Of a DNA stretch of 64,000 nt, positions 52,923 through 61,492 are shown piece after piece. The translations under genes were made by a program, and so were the position numbers. Source of the stretch: Puia sp963703355. Lineage in GTDB: Bacteria > Bacteroidota > Bacteroidia > Chitinophagales > Chitinophagaceae. Every line of letters starts with the position of its first letter. Within the stretch, counting starts at the first letter, position 1. The notes below the pieces were generated by a model, which worked only from the letters and a program-made list of their open reading frames with translations, was not told the DNA's origin and ran no database searches. The stretch covers positions 2,790,001 to 2,854,000 of the forward strand of contig OY969813.1 in the NCBI GenBank assembly GCA_963703355.1, given 5' to 3'.

Positions 52923-53687
52923 ATGCGATTCGACAAATTCATACCGACCGATCAGTTAAAACCTTACATAAAATATTTTGTGGTGTCGGAGAATGATGTC
53001 AAAAAGGAATATAAGGTATTCCCTTCCTCCGGGCTGGTGATGGGTTTTCAATACAGCGGACGACTCATGCATATTGAAAATGATTCTGAAAATGAGTTGG
53101 CATTATCAGGCATTACGGGAATATCCGACAGCTACAAGACATTCAGGAACTCGTTAGGCATCGGAACTATTTTAGCCTACTTTACTGAAATTGGATTTGC
53201 TCAGTTTGCTTCGCATCCCGCAAACGAATTGTTTAATCTGAGCATCGCACTGGAATACGTCTTCGATAAAAATATGGTCAGGGAAACTGAAGAAAAATTA
53301 TCAGCTGCCCAGTCAGATAAACAACGCATTCATATTATTGAAAAATTTCTGTTATCCCAACTCAAAGACATTCAGAAGGACAAACTAATTGTTGAAGCGG
53401 TAAAATTAATTTACCAGACAAAAGGAACGATCAGGATCAGGGAACTCAACGAACGTCTTTTTATCAGTCAAAGTCCTTTTGAAAAGAGGTTCAGAAAACT
53501 TGTGGGTACAACACCTAAAAAGTTCGCTTCCATTGTTCGCTTCAACACTGTGCTTGACAACATAACTAATGCCAAATCGCTCACGGATATTTGTTACGAA
53601 AACAATTTTTTTGATCAGGCTCATTTCATCAAAGACTTTAAACAATATACTGGCGACAGTCCCGAAAAATTTAAACGGTTCCTCTAG
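52923..53687 (+). CDS. AraC-family transcriptional regulator
   Basis: 254 residues. An N-terminal sensing domain of the DUF6597 type (about 1-110: FIPTDQLKPYIKYFVVSEN, VFPSSGLVMGFQYSG) and a C-terminal double HTH (about 155-254: GTIRIRELNERLFISQSPFEKRFRKLVGT and SLTDICYENNFFDQAHFIKDF). Ligand unknown; it may control the small genes downstream. Confidence 0.9.
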   Translation: MRFDKFIPTDQLKPYIKYFVVSENDVKKEYKVFPSSGLVMGFQYSGRLMHIENDSENELALSGITGISDSYKTFRNSLGIGTILAYFTEIGFAQFASHPANELFNLSIALEYVFDKNMVRETEEKLSAAQSDKQRIHIIEKFLLSQLKDIQKDKLIVEAVKLIYQTKGTIRIRELNERLFISQSPFEKRFRKLVGTTPKKFASIVRFNTVLDNITNAKSLTDICYENNFFDQAHFIKDFKQYTGDSPEKFKRFL

Positions 53688-53808
53688 AAAAACGATTTTT
53701 TACAATTTCATGCTTTTATTGTTTCTCATTTTTGTACGGTAATTGTCATGCAGCGCCACGCTGTTGCAGGAAATCCAACAAATCGTTTAACAACTTAAAT
53801 CTAAGAAC

Positions 53809-54198
53809 ATGTTTACAGTAGAACAAATCAAAGCAGCTCATGGAAGAGTAAAATCAGGAGCAGATTTTCCAGGATATATCAGCGAATTAAAGAAACTGGG
53901 TGTTACTGCTTATGAAACCAGGGTGAAAGACGGTCATACTGAATACTTTGGAGAAAATGGCTACAGAACATCCTCATCACCCATATATGAAGAAAAACAA
54001 ATTAGCGATTCGGGCAACAAAACAGCTTTTGAACATTATCTGAAAATTCATCAGCACGGTAAAACGGACTACCTCACGTTCTGTAATGATTGTGCTGAAA
54101 CCGGAATTGAAAAGTGGTTTGTCTGTCTGGATAAAATGACCTGCACGTATTATGATAAAGCTGGAAAAGAAATATTGGTCGAAGTAATTCCGCAATAA
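53809..54198 (+). CDS. DUF1398 family protein
   Basis: 129 residues. MFTVEQIKAAHGRVKSGADF at the start and ISDSGNKTAFEHYLKIHQHGKTDYLTFC match the DUF1398 (YbcV-like) pattern, followed by GIEKWFVCLDKMTCTYYD. Small cytoplasmic protein of unknown function, 121 bp after the AraC gene on the same strand. Confidence 0.85.
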   Translation: MFTVEQIKAAHGRVKSGADFPGYISELKKLGVTAYETRVKDGHTEYFGENGYRTSSSPIYEEKQISDSGNKTAFEHYLKIHQHGKTDYLTFCNDCAETGIEKWFVCLDKMTCTYYDKAGKEILVEVIPQ

Positions 54199-54297
54199 AC
54201 ATGATCTTATTTGTTGTTTTGGCCAAATGAGTTGGATCCGGGGAGTGGTCGAGTCATTTTCTTTTGCAAAAAAAGGATTTTTAAATAACTTTCTCTG

Positions 54298-54771
54298 ATG
54301 AATTTAAATAATTACCTTATTGATACTTTCTATTATAATGATCAGACTAATAAAAAGTTATTAAAGAAAATCAACATGCTAGCAGACAACACGGAGGCGG
54401 TAAAATTATTTAGCCACCTGATCAATTGCCAGATCAAATGGATGGCAAGAATACAGCAGGATCCAAATGCAATTAAAATGAGTTGGTGGGAACCAGTTTA
54501 TGAATTTGAGCAACTGGATTCTGAATGGACAAAAAGTTTAAACCCCTGGATTGATTATATTAACAATAAATCGGAAGAAGAGTTGTCGCGGGAAGTGGTA
54601 TTTGTTGGTTTTGACGGTACAAATTGGGCTGCCACACCAAAAGATATTGCTTTACAATTAAATTATCATTCTATACATCATCGGGCCCAAATACAAACTA
54701 TACTCCGCAAACAGGGAGTAGAACCTGACTTTGTAGATTACATTGGTACCAAATACAGGAAACTAAGTTAG
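54298..54771 (+). CDS. DinB-family protein
   Basis: 157 residues, four-helix DinB/YfiT-like fold. Probable metal-ligand histidines in LFSHLINCQIKWMARI and in NYHSIHHRAQIQTILR. Likely a metal-dependent thiol transferase or hydrolase-like enzyme; substrate unknown. Confidence 0.86.
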   Translation: MNLNNYLIDTFYYNDQTNKKLLKKINMLADNTEAVKLFSHLINCQIKWMARIQQDPNAIKMSWWEPVYEFEQLDSEWTKSLNPWIDYINNKSEEELSREVVFVGFDGTNWAATPKDIALQLNYHSIHHRAQIQTILRKQGVEPDFVDYIGTKYRKLS

Positions 54772-54799
54772 AAGTCTCCCTACTTGTGTATATTGAGTC

Positions 54800-55822
54800 A
54801 TGAAATATCGGGTAGTCATTTTATTAACGGTGACTTTACTTTCAGCAGCCTGTAGTAAAAAAAATTCTTCAGGCTCTGCAGGTGTGTCGCCAATTGATTT
54901 AAATATCAGCGCTGTGGTGAGTACCGACAGCAGCGGTAATGTTTCATTTACGGCTTCAGCGACGAATGCAGTAACCTACAATTATAATTTCGGCAACAAT
55001 ATTACCCAGAATGGTGTGACAGGTAATATCACTTATAAATATCCATTTACAGGAAGTTACACCGCAACGGTTACAGCAGTAAGCGCCGACGGAGAATCCA
55101 TTTCGAAAACGATTCCTGTGAACGTTATTGTTGCTCTTCATCTTGTCTGGTATGATGATTTCAATACGCCAGGTTCTCCCGATCCCACAAAATGGGGGTT
55201 TGATCTCGGCGGTGGTGGATGGGGTAATAATGAATTAGAATATTATACGAATAGACAAACAAATGCCGTCGTTTCCAATGGAACGTTGAAAATATATGCA
55301 CTGAAGGAATCCTATAACGGCAGCCAATATACGTCCGCAAGAGTGTTGTCGAATAATTTATATTCTTTCGAATATGGAAGAATGGACGTGCGTGCCAAAC
55401 TACCCGCAGGCACTGGCACCTGGCCCGCCATTTGGATGTTGGGCAATGACCTGGCAACCGCAGGATGGCCCGCATGTGGTGAAATCGACGTGATGGAACA
55501 GAACGGAAGCTTGAAGTCCACCATCTATGGAACGTTACATTATCCAACGGAAGCCGGCCAGTATGGTGATGGATCATCTACAACCACTACCACCGCGAGT
55601 TCGGCGTTTCATGTGTACACCACTTTGTGGACGCCCACTTCCATTCAGCTATTGATGGATAGCGTAGTGTATTACACACTGCCCAATAAACTCAGTTTGC
55701 CTTTTAATCAACCCTTCTTTATTATTCTGAATGTAGCCATGGGCGGTAATTTCGGAGGTACGGTGGATCCTGCATTCACCGTAGATTCCATGGAAGTAGA
55801 TTATGTCCACGTATATCAATAG
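54800..55822 (+). CDS. Secreted GH16 beta-glucanase with PKD-like domain
   Basis: 340 residues. Lipoprotein signal (LLSAAC, Cys about 18), a PKD-like domain (about 30-108: YNYNFGNNITQNGVTGNITYKYPFTGSY-like pattern), then a GH16 domain (about 112-340) with WYDDFNTPGSPDPTKWGFD, RMDVRAKLPAGTGTWPAIWM and the catalytic GEIDVMEQNG (E-I-D-V-M-E). It would cleave beta-1,3- or mixed-linked glucans at the cell surface. Not adjacent to the susCD pair. Confidence 0.93.
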   Translation: MKYRVVILLTVTLLSAACSKKNSSGSAGVSPIDLNISAVVSTDSSGNVSFTASATNAVTYNYNFGNNITQNGVTGNITYKYPFTGSYTATVTAVSADGESISKTIPVNVIVALHLVWYDDFNTPGSPDPTKWGFDLGGGGWGNNELEYYTNRQTNAVVSNGTLKIYALKESYNGSQYTSARVLSNNLYSFEYGRMDVRAKLPAGTGTWPAIWMLGNDLATAGWPACGEIDVMEQNGSLKSTIYGTLHYPTEAGQYGDGSSTTTTTASSAFHVYTTLWTPTSIQLLMDSVVYYTLPNKLSLPFNQPFFIILNVAMGGNFGGTVDPAFTVDSMEVDYVHVYQ

Positions 55823-55830
55823 GGGTTTTT

Positions 55831-55895
55831 AGGCCTTACGCCTTAAGCCTTCAGCTTTATGCCTTGCGCCTTAAGCTTTACGCCTTACGCTTACA
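55831..55895. repeat. Word array after the GH16 gene
   Basis: AGGCCTTACGCCTTAAGCC, CAGCTTTATGCCTTGCGCC and CTTTACGCCTTACGC words begin 9 nt after the GH16 TAG. These are the complementary form of the AAGGCGCAAGGC words at 37890-37946. Confidence 0.75.
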
Positions 55896-56026
55896 AGATC
55901 CTAACAATTCTATAACAACATTCCTATTGCCTGTATTAAACCAGGGCAAAGGGTTTTAGTCTATTAATTACAACCAATAGCCATTGAAACAAGAACAACA
56001 ATTATAAATAATTAAAGCCTCAAACA

Positions 56027-56203
56027 ATGAAAACGTTATTCAGTCTTTCCATGCTCGTGCTGATTACAGTAGCCAGCATTGTTAGTTGTAAGCTTTTCAT
56101 GAAATCTCATTATGATATTTCAGCATTTCTTACAATTACAAGTTTTGTTGCACTTATTTTGTCTGTCTATGTACTTAGCAGCAAGAAAGTAATACTCTCA
56201 TAA
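56027..56203 (+). CDS. Small two-segment membrane peptide
   Basis: 58 residues, ATG 56027 to TAA 56201. The first hydrophobic segment (about 4-20, LFSLSMLVLITVASIVS) ends at Cys21, which could be a lipobox. The second (about 32-51) is ISAFLTITSFVALILSVYVL. No family recognised; supported only by its amino-acid pattern and position between an array and a terminator. Confidence 0.45.
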   Translation: MKTLFSLSMLVLITVASIVSCKLFMKSHYDISAFLTITSFVALILSVYVLSSKKVILS

Positions 56204-56231
56204 AAAAATGGGGCCTTTAAAAAAAGGCCCC
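56203..56231 (-). terminator. Hairpin terminator between the small peptide and the PepSY-like gene
   Basis: GGGGCCTTT / AAAGGCCCC with an AAAA loop (56210-56231). On the minus strand it is followed by ATTTTTTTA, so it best serves the PepSY-like gene whose stop is at 56276. On the plus strand the downstream T content is weak. Confidence 0.8.
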
Positions 56232-56275
56232 GTTATTGATTATAACCACCTGCTGCATGCAAGTGAAGACTTATA

Positions 56276-56791
56276 TCATTTTTTGAATTCCTGTAACAGT
56301 TCCATCTCATCTCCTTCGACCCTGAGTTTTCTGATCGAGTTTTCATCGTGGAGCTCCACAACATAGATCGTTTTCCCATCAGCGATATCTATTTGATCCA
56401 CATACACGATGCTGGATCCAAAATAAATTCGATGAATTCTTTCTGATAAATCTTTATCCAGCTTCTTACCATCATAACTGGAAATAGTATATCTCCATTG
56501 ACCCTGTGATGTGTAAAATGCTTTATACTTCACTTCATTCATCTTGAAACGGCAGAGCAGCGATTTGTCGGAAAAGGTTGACCATTCCGTCTGGCTCGCA
56601 TGGCTGTATGTTTTCGTGAAGTTTTTTTCTGCTTTGGCATTCGTGGAACTCGATGTGCTGTTGTGATGATATCCTGTTTCATCAAAACCAGGTAAACCTG
56701 CATAGTTCATAGCCACCTGGGCATAACTGTTAGCAGCGATACTGGAAAAAATCATAATGGCTGCAATCAGGAGGATGTTTGTCTTTTTCAT
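56276..56791 (-). CDS. Secreted PepSY-like protein
   Basis: 171 residues. Signal peptide about 1-25 (ending ANSYAQ). The mature part has the pattern of small periplasmic PepSY/BLIP-like proteins of Chitinophagaceae: FTKTYSHASQTEWSTFSDKSLLCRFKMNEVKY and KAFYTSQGQWRYTISSY. Function unknown; located next to the LytTR system but on its own transcript. Confidence 0.65.
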   Translation of the reverse strand: MKKTNILLIAAIMIFSSIAANSYAQVAMNYAGLPGFDETGYHHNSTSSSTNAKAEKNFTKTYSHASQTEWSTFSDKSLLCRFKMNEVKYKAFYTSQGQWRYTISSYDGKKLDKDLSERIHRIYFGSSIVYVDQIDIADGKTIYVVELHDENSIRKLRVEGDEMELLQEFKK

Positions 56792-56923
56792 TTTAATAAG
56801 ATTTAAATTTTAATAATGTTTGATGCTGAAACAAATCTATATCGCAATGAAAACGTTTCCGAGCATGATTGAGCCGTTGGCGGGTTATCGCCGATAACCC
56901 GGGGAAAGAACGAGCAGGAAATT

Positions 56924-57676
56924 TTAGAGTCTGGTAGGATGCAGCTTTTGCAGCAGAACTTCTTTTCTGCTCCTGGAAACATCGATGTTCTTGCCATCGC
57001 TCATCACCAGATAACCTCCTTCACCCTTCACATATTTTTGAATCTCATTGAGATTCACAATAAATGAATGGTGAACACGCAGAAAAGAATAGTCGGAGAG
57101 CAGCTCTTCCACGTCTTTCATGGTGCGGGATGCTGTAATTTTTTTATTTCCTTTCAGAAAGAAATGTGTGTAGTTGCTTTCCGATGCGCAGGAGATAATG
57201 GACTCTATTTCTACCATTTGTAATCCTTCCATTGTTGGCAGGGCGATTTTCTTTATCTGATTTTTCGGAGCGTTGATTTTTTGTATCAGTAGTTCCAGCT
57301 GAATTTCAGACGGGCTCTGAAGTTTCCTGGAAACCTTACCTACTGCTTCGATCAGTTCTTCGCGATCGATTGGTTTTAATAAATAATCCAGTGCGCTGAA
57401 TCGAATGGCTTTAATCGCGTATTGATCGTAACTGGTGGTGAATATCAATCCAAAGTTTATATTTTTTACTTTTTCCAGAAACTCGAATCCGTTCATATGA
57501 GGCATTTCGATGTCGAGGAAAATTAGCTGCGGACTGAATTGTGTTAAGACTTCCAGCGCGTCGGCGCCACTGTGACAAATAGCATTCACACGAATGGTCG
57601 GACAGAATCTCGCTAACATCATTTCAAGCGCCTCGCAACAATAGGATTCGTCGTCTATGATAATGGCGTCAATCAT
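56924..57676 (-). CDS. LytTR-family response regulator
   Basis: 250 residues. Receiver with Asp55 in LIFLDIEMPHMNG, conserved Lys in LLKPIDREEL, and a C-terminal LytTR DNA-binding domain (about 145-245: LPTMEGLQMVEIESIISCASESN and FLRVHHSFIVNLNEIQKYV). Its start overlaps the kinase stop by 4 bp (ATGA), so the two are translationally coupled. Confidence 0.95.
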   Translation of the reverse strand: MIDAIIIDDESYCCEALEMMLARFCPTIRVNAICHSGADALEVLTQFSPQLIFLDIEMPHMNGFEFLEKVKNINFGLIFTTSYDQYAIKAIRFSALDYLLKPIDREELIEAVGKVSRKLQSPSEIQLELLIQKINAPKNQIKKIALPTMEGLQMVEIESIISCASESNYTHFFLKGNKKITASRTMKDVEELLSDYSFLRVHHSFIVNLNEIQKYVKGEGGYLVMSDGKNIDVSRSRKEVLLQKLHPTRL

Positions 57677-59814
57677 GATTGGCTGATTAAATGGGAGAAA
57701 GTTTCTTTTTCAGAAATATTGTTTCGATGAAGTTTAATTCTCAGGCTCACTTTTGTTCCCGAGGGCTCACCTTCAAAATCATACAGGTCTTCAATGGCAA
57801 AGGATACTTTTTCATTGTCGGTTGTACCATTTATCAGGGCCAGTCTTTCTCTTGTGATTCGTATACCCAGTGATTTGTGGTTCTGTGAGGATTTGCTTCC
57901 TGCTGCAGCAGCAGCTGCACGGCCGACGCCATTGTCTATGATGGTGCAATGCAGAATGTCCTGGTCCACTCTGAAAGAAATAGTAACCAGTCCATTTTCT
58001 TTTTTATGCATCAGCCCGTGCCAGATGGCATTCTCGACAAAGGGCTGTAACAGTAGAGGTGGAATGGATACAGCGGAACTGTCAAGTCCTTCTTCAGGAA
58101 CTAATTTATAATAAAAGGCATCTTTGAATCGAAGTCTTTCCATGTCTAAATACAGCTTCAGCATTTCAATCTCGTCTTCAAGCGGTATCCATGATTTCTT
58201 GGAGTTGTTAAGAACGAGTCGGATCAGCCTTGAAAATTGTGTGAGATAATCTGAAGCAGCCTGGGATTCATTCTTCATGATGAACCGGTTGATCGAATTC
58301 AGACAATTAAAAATAAAATGAGGATTCATCTGGGCACGTAGTGACTGCATCTCCATTTCCATGGACCTGTGATTGAGTTCGCGGTGTATGTTTTCATTTT
58401 TCAGTATTTCATTTCTGCGTTTCAATAGAAAATTCCTCAATAACAGGAGACTTAACAGGATGATGGCACAAACAAAAGATATCAGGATGTTCCGCAAAAG
58501 TGTTTCACCTTGTAACTGCTGATCCTTGATCTTAAGTTTCTGCTGCACAAGCAGTTTTTCATTATTTAATACCTCAATCTTTTGATTGTAGTTATAAGCA
58601 GCAAACTTTCCCTTCGTCTGATCTGCAGTCAGTGATTCCTTTGTTTTTATATAAACTTTGTAATAGAAATAGGCACTATCGGTATTCGCCTGTCGATCAA
58701 ATACTGAGTACATTACTTTATAAGCATCCCTCATTCTTTGTCGTGCCCTGGTTTGCAATCCAAGATTAAGCCCCTCCCTGGCGAAGAGAAGGGCTTTTTG
58801 GTCATTGTGAAGGACGTCATAAGTGGCAGCGATATCCAGAACAGCCCGAACAATCTCATTTACGTCGTTCAGTTTTCTGTGAATGGCGAGTCCTCTTAAC
58901 AGACAGGGTAATGCTTTTTCATATTGTTGTGTCAACATGAAGTATTCACCTTTGCTGACCAGAAAGACCCGGAGATTTTTTTCCGATTCATGAGTTGTAT
59001 CAAATTGATTGTACAACTTCAGAGCAGAATCAAACTTGTTGAGATGGCTGTAGATTTCAGCAAATTCCATTTTAGCCCATACCAGATCTTCCGAAGCCAA
59101 TAAATCCAGCGAGTCTTCTTTGGTGAAATTTCTAAAATAAGCTCTGTAATAATCAAGAGCCAGGGGATAATCCTCAATGCCCATGCACAATGTTCCGAAA
59201 TCCAGCAGACTGCTTTTTATTTGTATTTTATCGTTGGCACGTGTTCCTAATTGCAACACCCGTTGGGCATTGTCGAAACCCTTTTCGAACTCCCCCCTTT
59301 TTAAATAAATCTGGGTATTTGTTGAAAGAATATCTGCCATGCCGGATTCGTCATGATTTTTTCGGTGCAGGTCATAACACTCCTGACAGAAGTCCAGTGC
59401 TTCATCATATTTACCCTGAGAAAAACATGTGTACGCGAGGTGACTATATGTATCCGGCAGATATCTTTTATTGGCTGTTTTGGCAAACAGCCTGATGGAT
59501 TCCCTGTCCAGATTTTCTGCTTCTATGAAATTGGAATAGAATTGTGTTTGAATATTTCCCTGACGGGAACGGGATTCAGCCTGACCATGTATGTAATGAA
59601 GTTCCCTTGATTCGTCATATGCTGTATTCGCAAAAAATTCAGCCGAGTCTTTAAATCCAAGATTTATAAATTGAAGGCTCAGCTCATTCATATTGTCGAT
59701 CCTCGCTGAATCTTTTAGTCCAGGCAACGCCTTTCGGAGGCTCTCAATGCGAACTGTTTGCCCAAACAGACAGGCCGGCAACAATAGGCTCAATAAAATA
59801 TGGACAGCCTTCAT
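57673..59814 (-). CDS. TPR-domain sensor histidine kinase (LytS/YehU type)
   Basis: Start at ATG 59814 (MKAVHILLSLLLPACLFGQ), giving a signal peptide; 713 residues. A periplasmic region of TPR-like helices (about 30-400) is followed by a membrane segment (about 435-455, NILISFVCAIILLSLLLL) and a short coiled coil. His_kinase domain with QMNPHFIFNCLNSINRF (phospho-acceptor His), and an HATPase with LLQPFVENAIWHGL and IIDNGVGRAAA. A cognate pair with the following LytTR regulator. Confidence 0.93.
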   Translation of the reverse strand: MKAVHILLSLLLPACLFGQTVRIESLRKALPGLKDSARIDNMNELSLQFINLGFKDSAEFFANTAYDESRELHYIHGQAESRSRQGNIQTQFYSNFIEAENLDRESIRLFAKTANKRYLPDTYSHLAYTCFSQGKYDEALDFCQECYDLHRKNHDESGMADILSTNTQIYLKRGEFEKGFDNAQRVLQLGTRANDKIQIKSSLLDFGTLCMGIEDYPLALDYYRAYFRNFTKEDSLDLLASEDLVWAKMEFAEIYSHLNKFDSALKLYNQFDTTHESEKNLRVFLVSKGEYFMLTQQYEKALPCLLRGLAIHRKLNDVNEIVRAVLDIAATYDVLHNDQKALLFAREGLNLGLQTRARQRMRDAYKVMYSVFDRQANTDSAYFYYKVYIKTKESLTADQTKGKFAAYNYNQKIEVLNNEKLLVQQKLKIKDQQLQGETLLRNILISFVCAIILLSLLLLRNFLLKRRNEILKNENIHRELNHRSMEMEMQSLRAQMNPHFIFNCLNSINRFIMKNESQAASDYLTQFSRLIRLVLNNSKKSWIPLEDEIEMLKLYLDMERLRFKDAFYYKLVPEEGLDSSAVSIPPLLLQPFVENAIWHGLMHKKENGLVTISFRVDQDILHCTIIDNGVGRAAAAAAGSKSSQNHKSLGIRITRERLALINGTTDNEKVSFAIEDLYDFEGEPSGTKVSLRIKLHRNNISEKETFSHLISQS

Positions 59815-60138
59815 CGTCTTTAAAGTTAACCAATAGAGCGGCTGGTTTTTGGTCGGTAAAGGATGGATGCTGCCTCTTTTGAGCAGTTGGCGGAACTGGA
59901 GGTCTAATCTGCACATTTCATTGAGCAGTTTACCGGTAAAGGGCTGTTATGGAGGTACTTTTCGTTATTTAGCTAATAAGTGATTGAAATTCAGCTTCTT
60001 ATTGGGATGGCACTTTTCCATTGAGTGAACGGCCAAATCCTATTTAGTATCAAGCCGAATTCATAACGAAGAAAAGACGAAGGAAAGACGCAGGTTAATT
60101 TATCGCAAAGACTTATATTAGCATATAAATGGAAATAT
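59815..60138. other. Divergent spacer between kinase and winged-helix genes, with repeat sites
   Basis: No gene seen. It holds two direct copies of TTGAGCAGTT (59879-59888 and 59921-59930), 42 bp apart, and a perfect 12-bp palindrome TTTACCGGTAAA (59929-59940) overlapping the second copy. These could be LytTR-regulator sites for autoregulation of the kinase operon. Confidence 0.5.
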
Positions 60139-60702
60139 ATGGCCAGATCGACCGACAACTACGTAACTCAGGGGATACGTGGTAAGGTAGGAGAGTATCA
60201 ATTCAGAACTTTTAAAAACAAAACCTTTATCGGTAAGATTCCCGATATGTCCAATGTTATTCCCTCCAAAAATCAAACCAAAAAAAGAGAGGTATTCGCC
60301 CGTGCGGTAAAATTTGCACAATCCGTTATGAAGGATCCTGAGAAATCGGCTGCGTATAAAATACCGGCAGGTAGCACGCTATACCACACATTAATAAGGG
60401 ATTATATGAAATCCGCGGGTTCAGAAACTGGTGGAGAACCCTCCCTTACAGAAGAAGCCAGGGCAGCCCTGGAGTCTGTTTCTTTAAGGGAGGCTCAACT
60501 AAGGGCAATTAGTTTTGTTGGTGAGCAAGGCAGGATTACTAATAAAATATATCAGCGTATGAATGGTCTTTCCAAGGCAACATCCACAAGGCATCTTCAG
60601 GAACTTGTTTCCCTGAATGTCATAGAATTCAATAACGGCAAGGGGGCAGGTGCGTTTTATGACATGGGCTCTGCCTGGAATAATAGGCTCATAAGGAAAT
60701 AA
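60139..60702 (+). CDS. Winged-helix protein of unknown function
   Basis: 187 residues. The N-terminal Gly/Lys-rich region (about 1-40: YVTQGIRGKVGEYQFRTF, IGKIPDMSN) resembles a small beta module. The C-terminal winged HTH (about 113-187) has LREAQLRAISFVGEQGRITNK and STRHLQELVSLNVIEFNN. A transcription-regulator role is likely for the C-terminus, but the N-terminal part is not recognised. Three copies of AATAATAGGCTCAT-like sequence start in its last codons. Confidence 0.6.
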   Translation: MARSTDNYVTQGIRGKVGEYQFRTFKNKTFIGKIPDMSNVIPSKNQTKKREVFARAVKFAQSVMKDPEKSAAYKIPAGSTLYHTLIRDYMKSAGSETGGEPSLTEEARAALESVSLREAQLRAISFVGEQGRITNKIYQRMNGLSKATSTRHLQELVSLNVIEFNNGKGAGAFYDMGSAWNNRLIRK

Positions 60703-60743
60703 TAAGCCCAATAATGGGCTCATTACCTAAATAATAGGCTCAT
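60679..60743. repeat. Three AATAATAGGCTCAT repeats at the end of the winged-helix gene
   Basis: Copies at 60679-60692, 60710-60723 (AATAATGGGCTCAT) and 60730-60743. The middle copy also forms a hairpin AGCCCA-ATAA-TGGGCT (60705-60720). The first copy is coding. Spacings of 31 and 20 bp (about three and two helix turns) suit protein binding as well as RNA structure. Confidence 0.65.
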
Positions 60744-60859
60744 CAATAGGTATTCGATTTATTGTCAGAGGCGAAACATGCAAAGGATTCGTCCACATAT
60801 GAAGACCGATTTTAAAACTACCCGTTGAATTACAGTTCGAAGTATTTTTAAAGTGGCAT

Positions 60860-61159
60860 TTAATAATCCTGACTTAGGGTTTTTTTGATAAACAGGGTTC
60901 TTTCCCGCAGAACAAACGGTATGTCCACAGGCGAGTTTTCATTGATTAATTGATGTACGGCAGCGCAGTTTCTTTTTATGATTTCTACATATAATTTGAT
61001 ATCGGGATCCGTATTTCTTGATTCAACCATTTCAATTGCCAGTCCGATGTTTGTCAGCGGACTTATTACTTTATAGGAAAGTGGAGAGGCGGTTTGAGCT
61101 GGTCGGAATTTTACTCCGTGTATTATTTTGTCCAGGGCTGTTTCAATGTTTTTATTCAT
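60860..61159 (-). CDS. HisKA-like single-domain protein lacking the phospho-acceptor histidine
   Basis: 99 residues. Residues 28-38 read SYKVISPLTNI, aligning with the HisKA H-box pattern HEIRNPLTNI; the His is Tyr29 and the following acidic residue is Lys30. The helical partner segment (about 50-75: DIKLYVEIIKRNCAAVHQLI) also fits a DHp helix. There is no ATPase domain. Probably a stand-alone dimerisation or decoy domain of kinase origin; function unknown. Confidence 0.6.
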   Translation of the reverse strand: MNKNIETALDKIIHGVKFRPAQTASPLSYKVISPLTNIGLAIEMVESRNTDPDIKLYVEIIKRNCAAVHQLINENSPVDIPFVLRERTLFIKKTLSQDY

Positions 61160-61492
61160 ATTGCCGATTTAAAATTCTTAGTCTCGTGAGCAAGGTCAGT
61201 TAATTTTTAAACCTTCCTGTTACATAAAGCTTCCCTTTTGTTATATTATTCACAGATCCGTTTTTTCTTCATAGATCTTTCTTTCGCTTTTATTAAATGC
61301 TTTTGTTGTGTGATTTTGATAAAATGTTATACAATTCACACATTTTGAACTGGATGTTGACCTATTAACAGGGAAATGACGATAGAAATGATCAGCGCCG
61401 GTCAATAAAGGGTATATTAACAGTTACAGCTACTTACGAGCGATATATTTTCTTCCAAACTTTTGCAGGCTCTGCATTTTTAATATTTCAAT
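61160..61492. other. Spacer without a recognised gene
   Basis: A/T-rich 333-bp divergent spacer. Only a 7-bp inverted repeat TGTGTGA (61307-61313) / TCACACA (61336-61342) with a 22-nt spacer is evident. I see no RNA gene or ORF worth calling. Confidence 0.5.

Noticed and set aside
60139..60702. Phage or plasmid replication protein with iterons
   Set aside because: No replication-protein motif, origin or other mobile genes nearby; the repeats follow rather than precede the gene.
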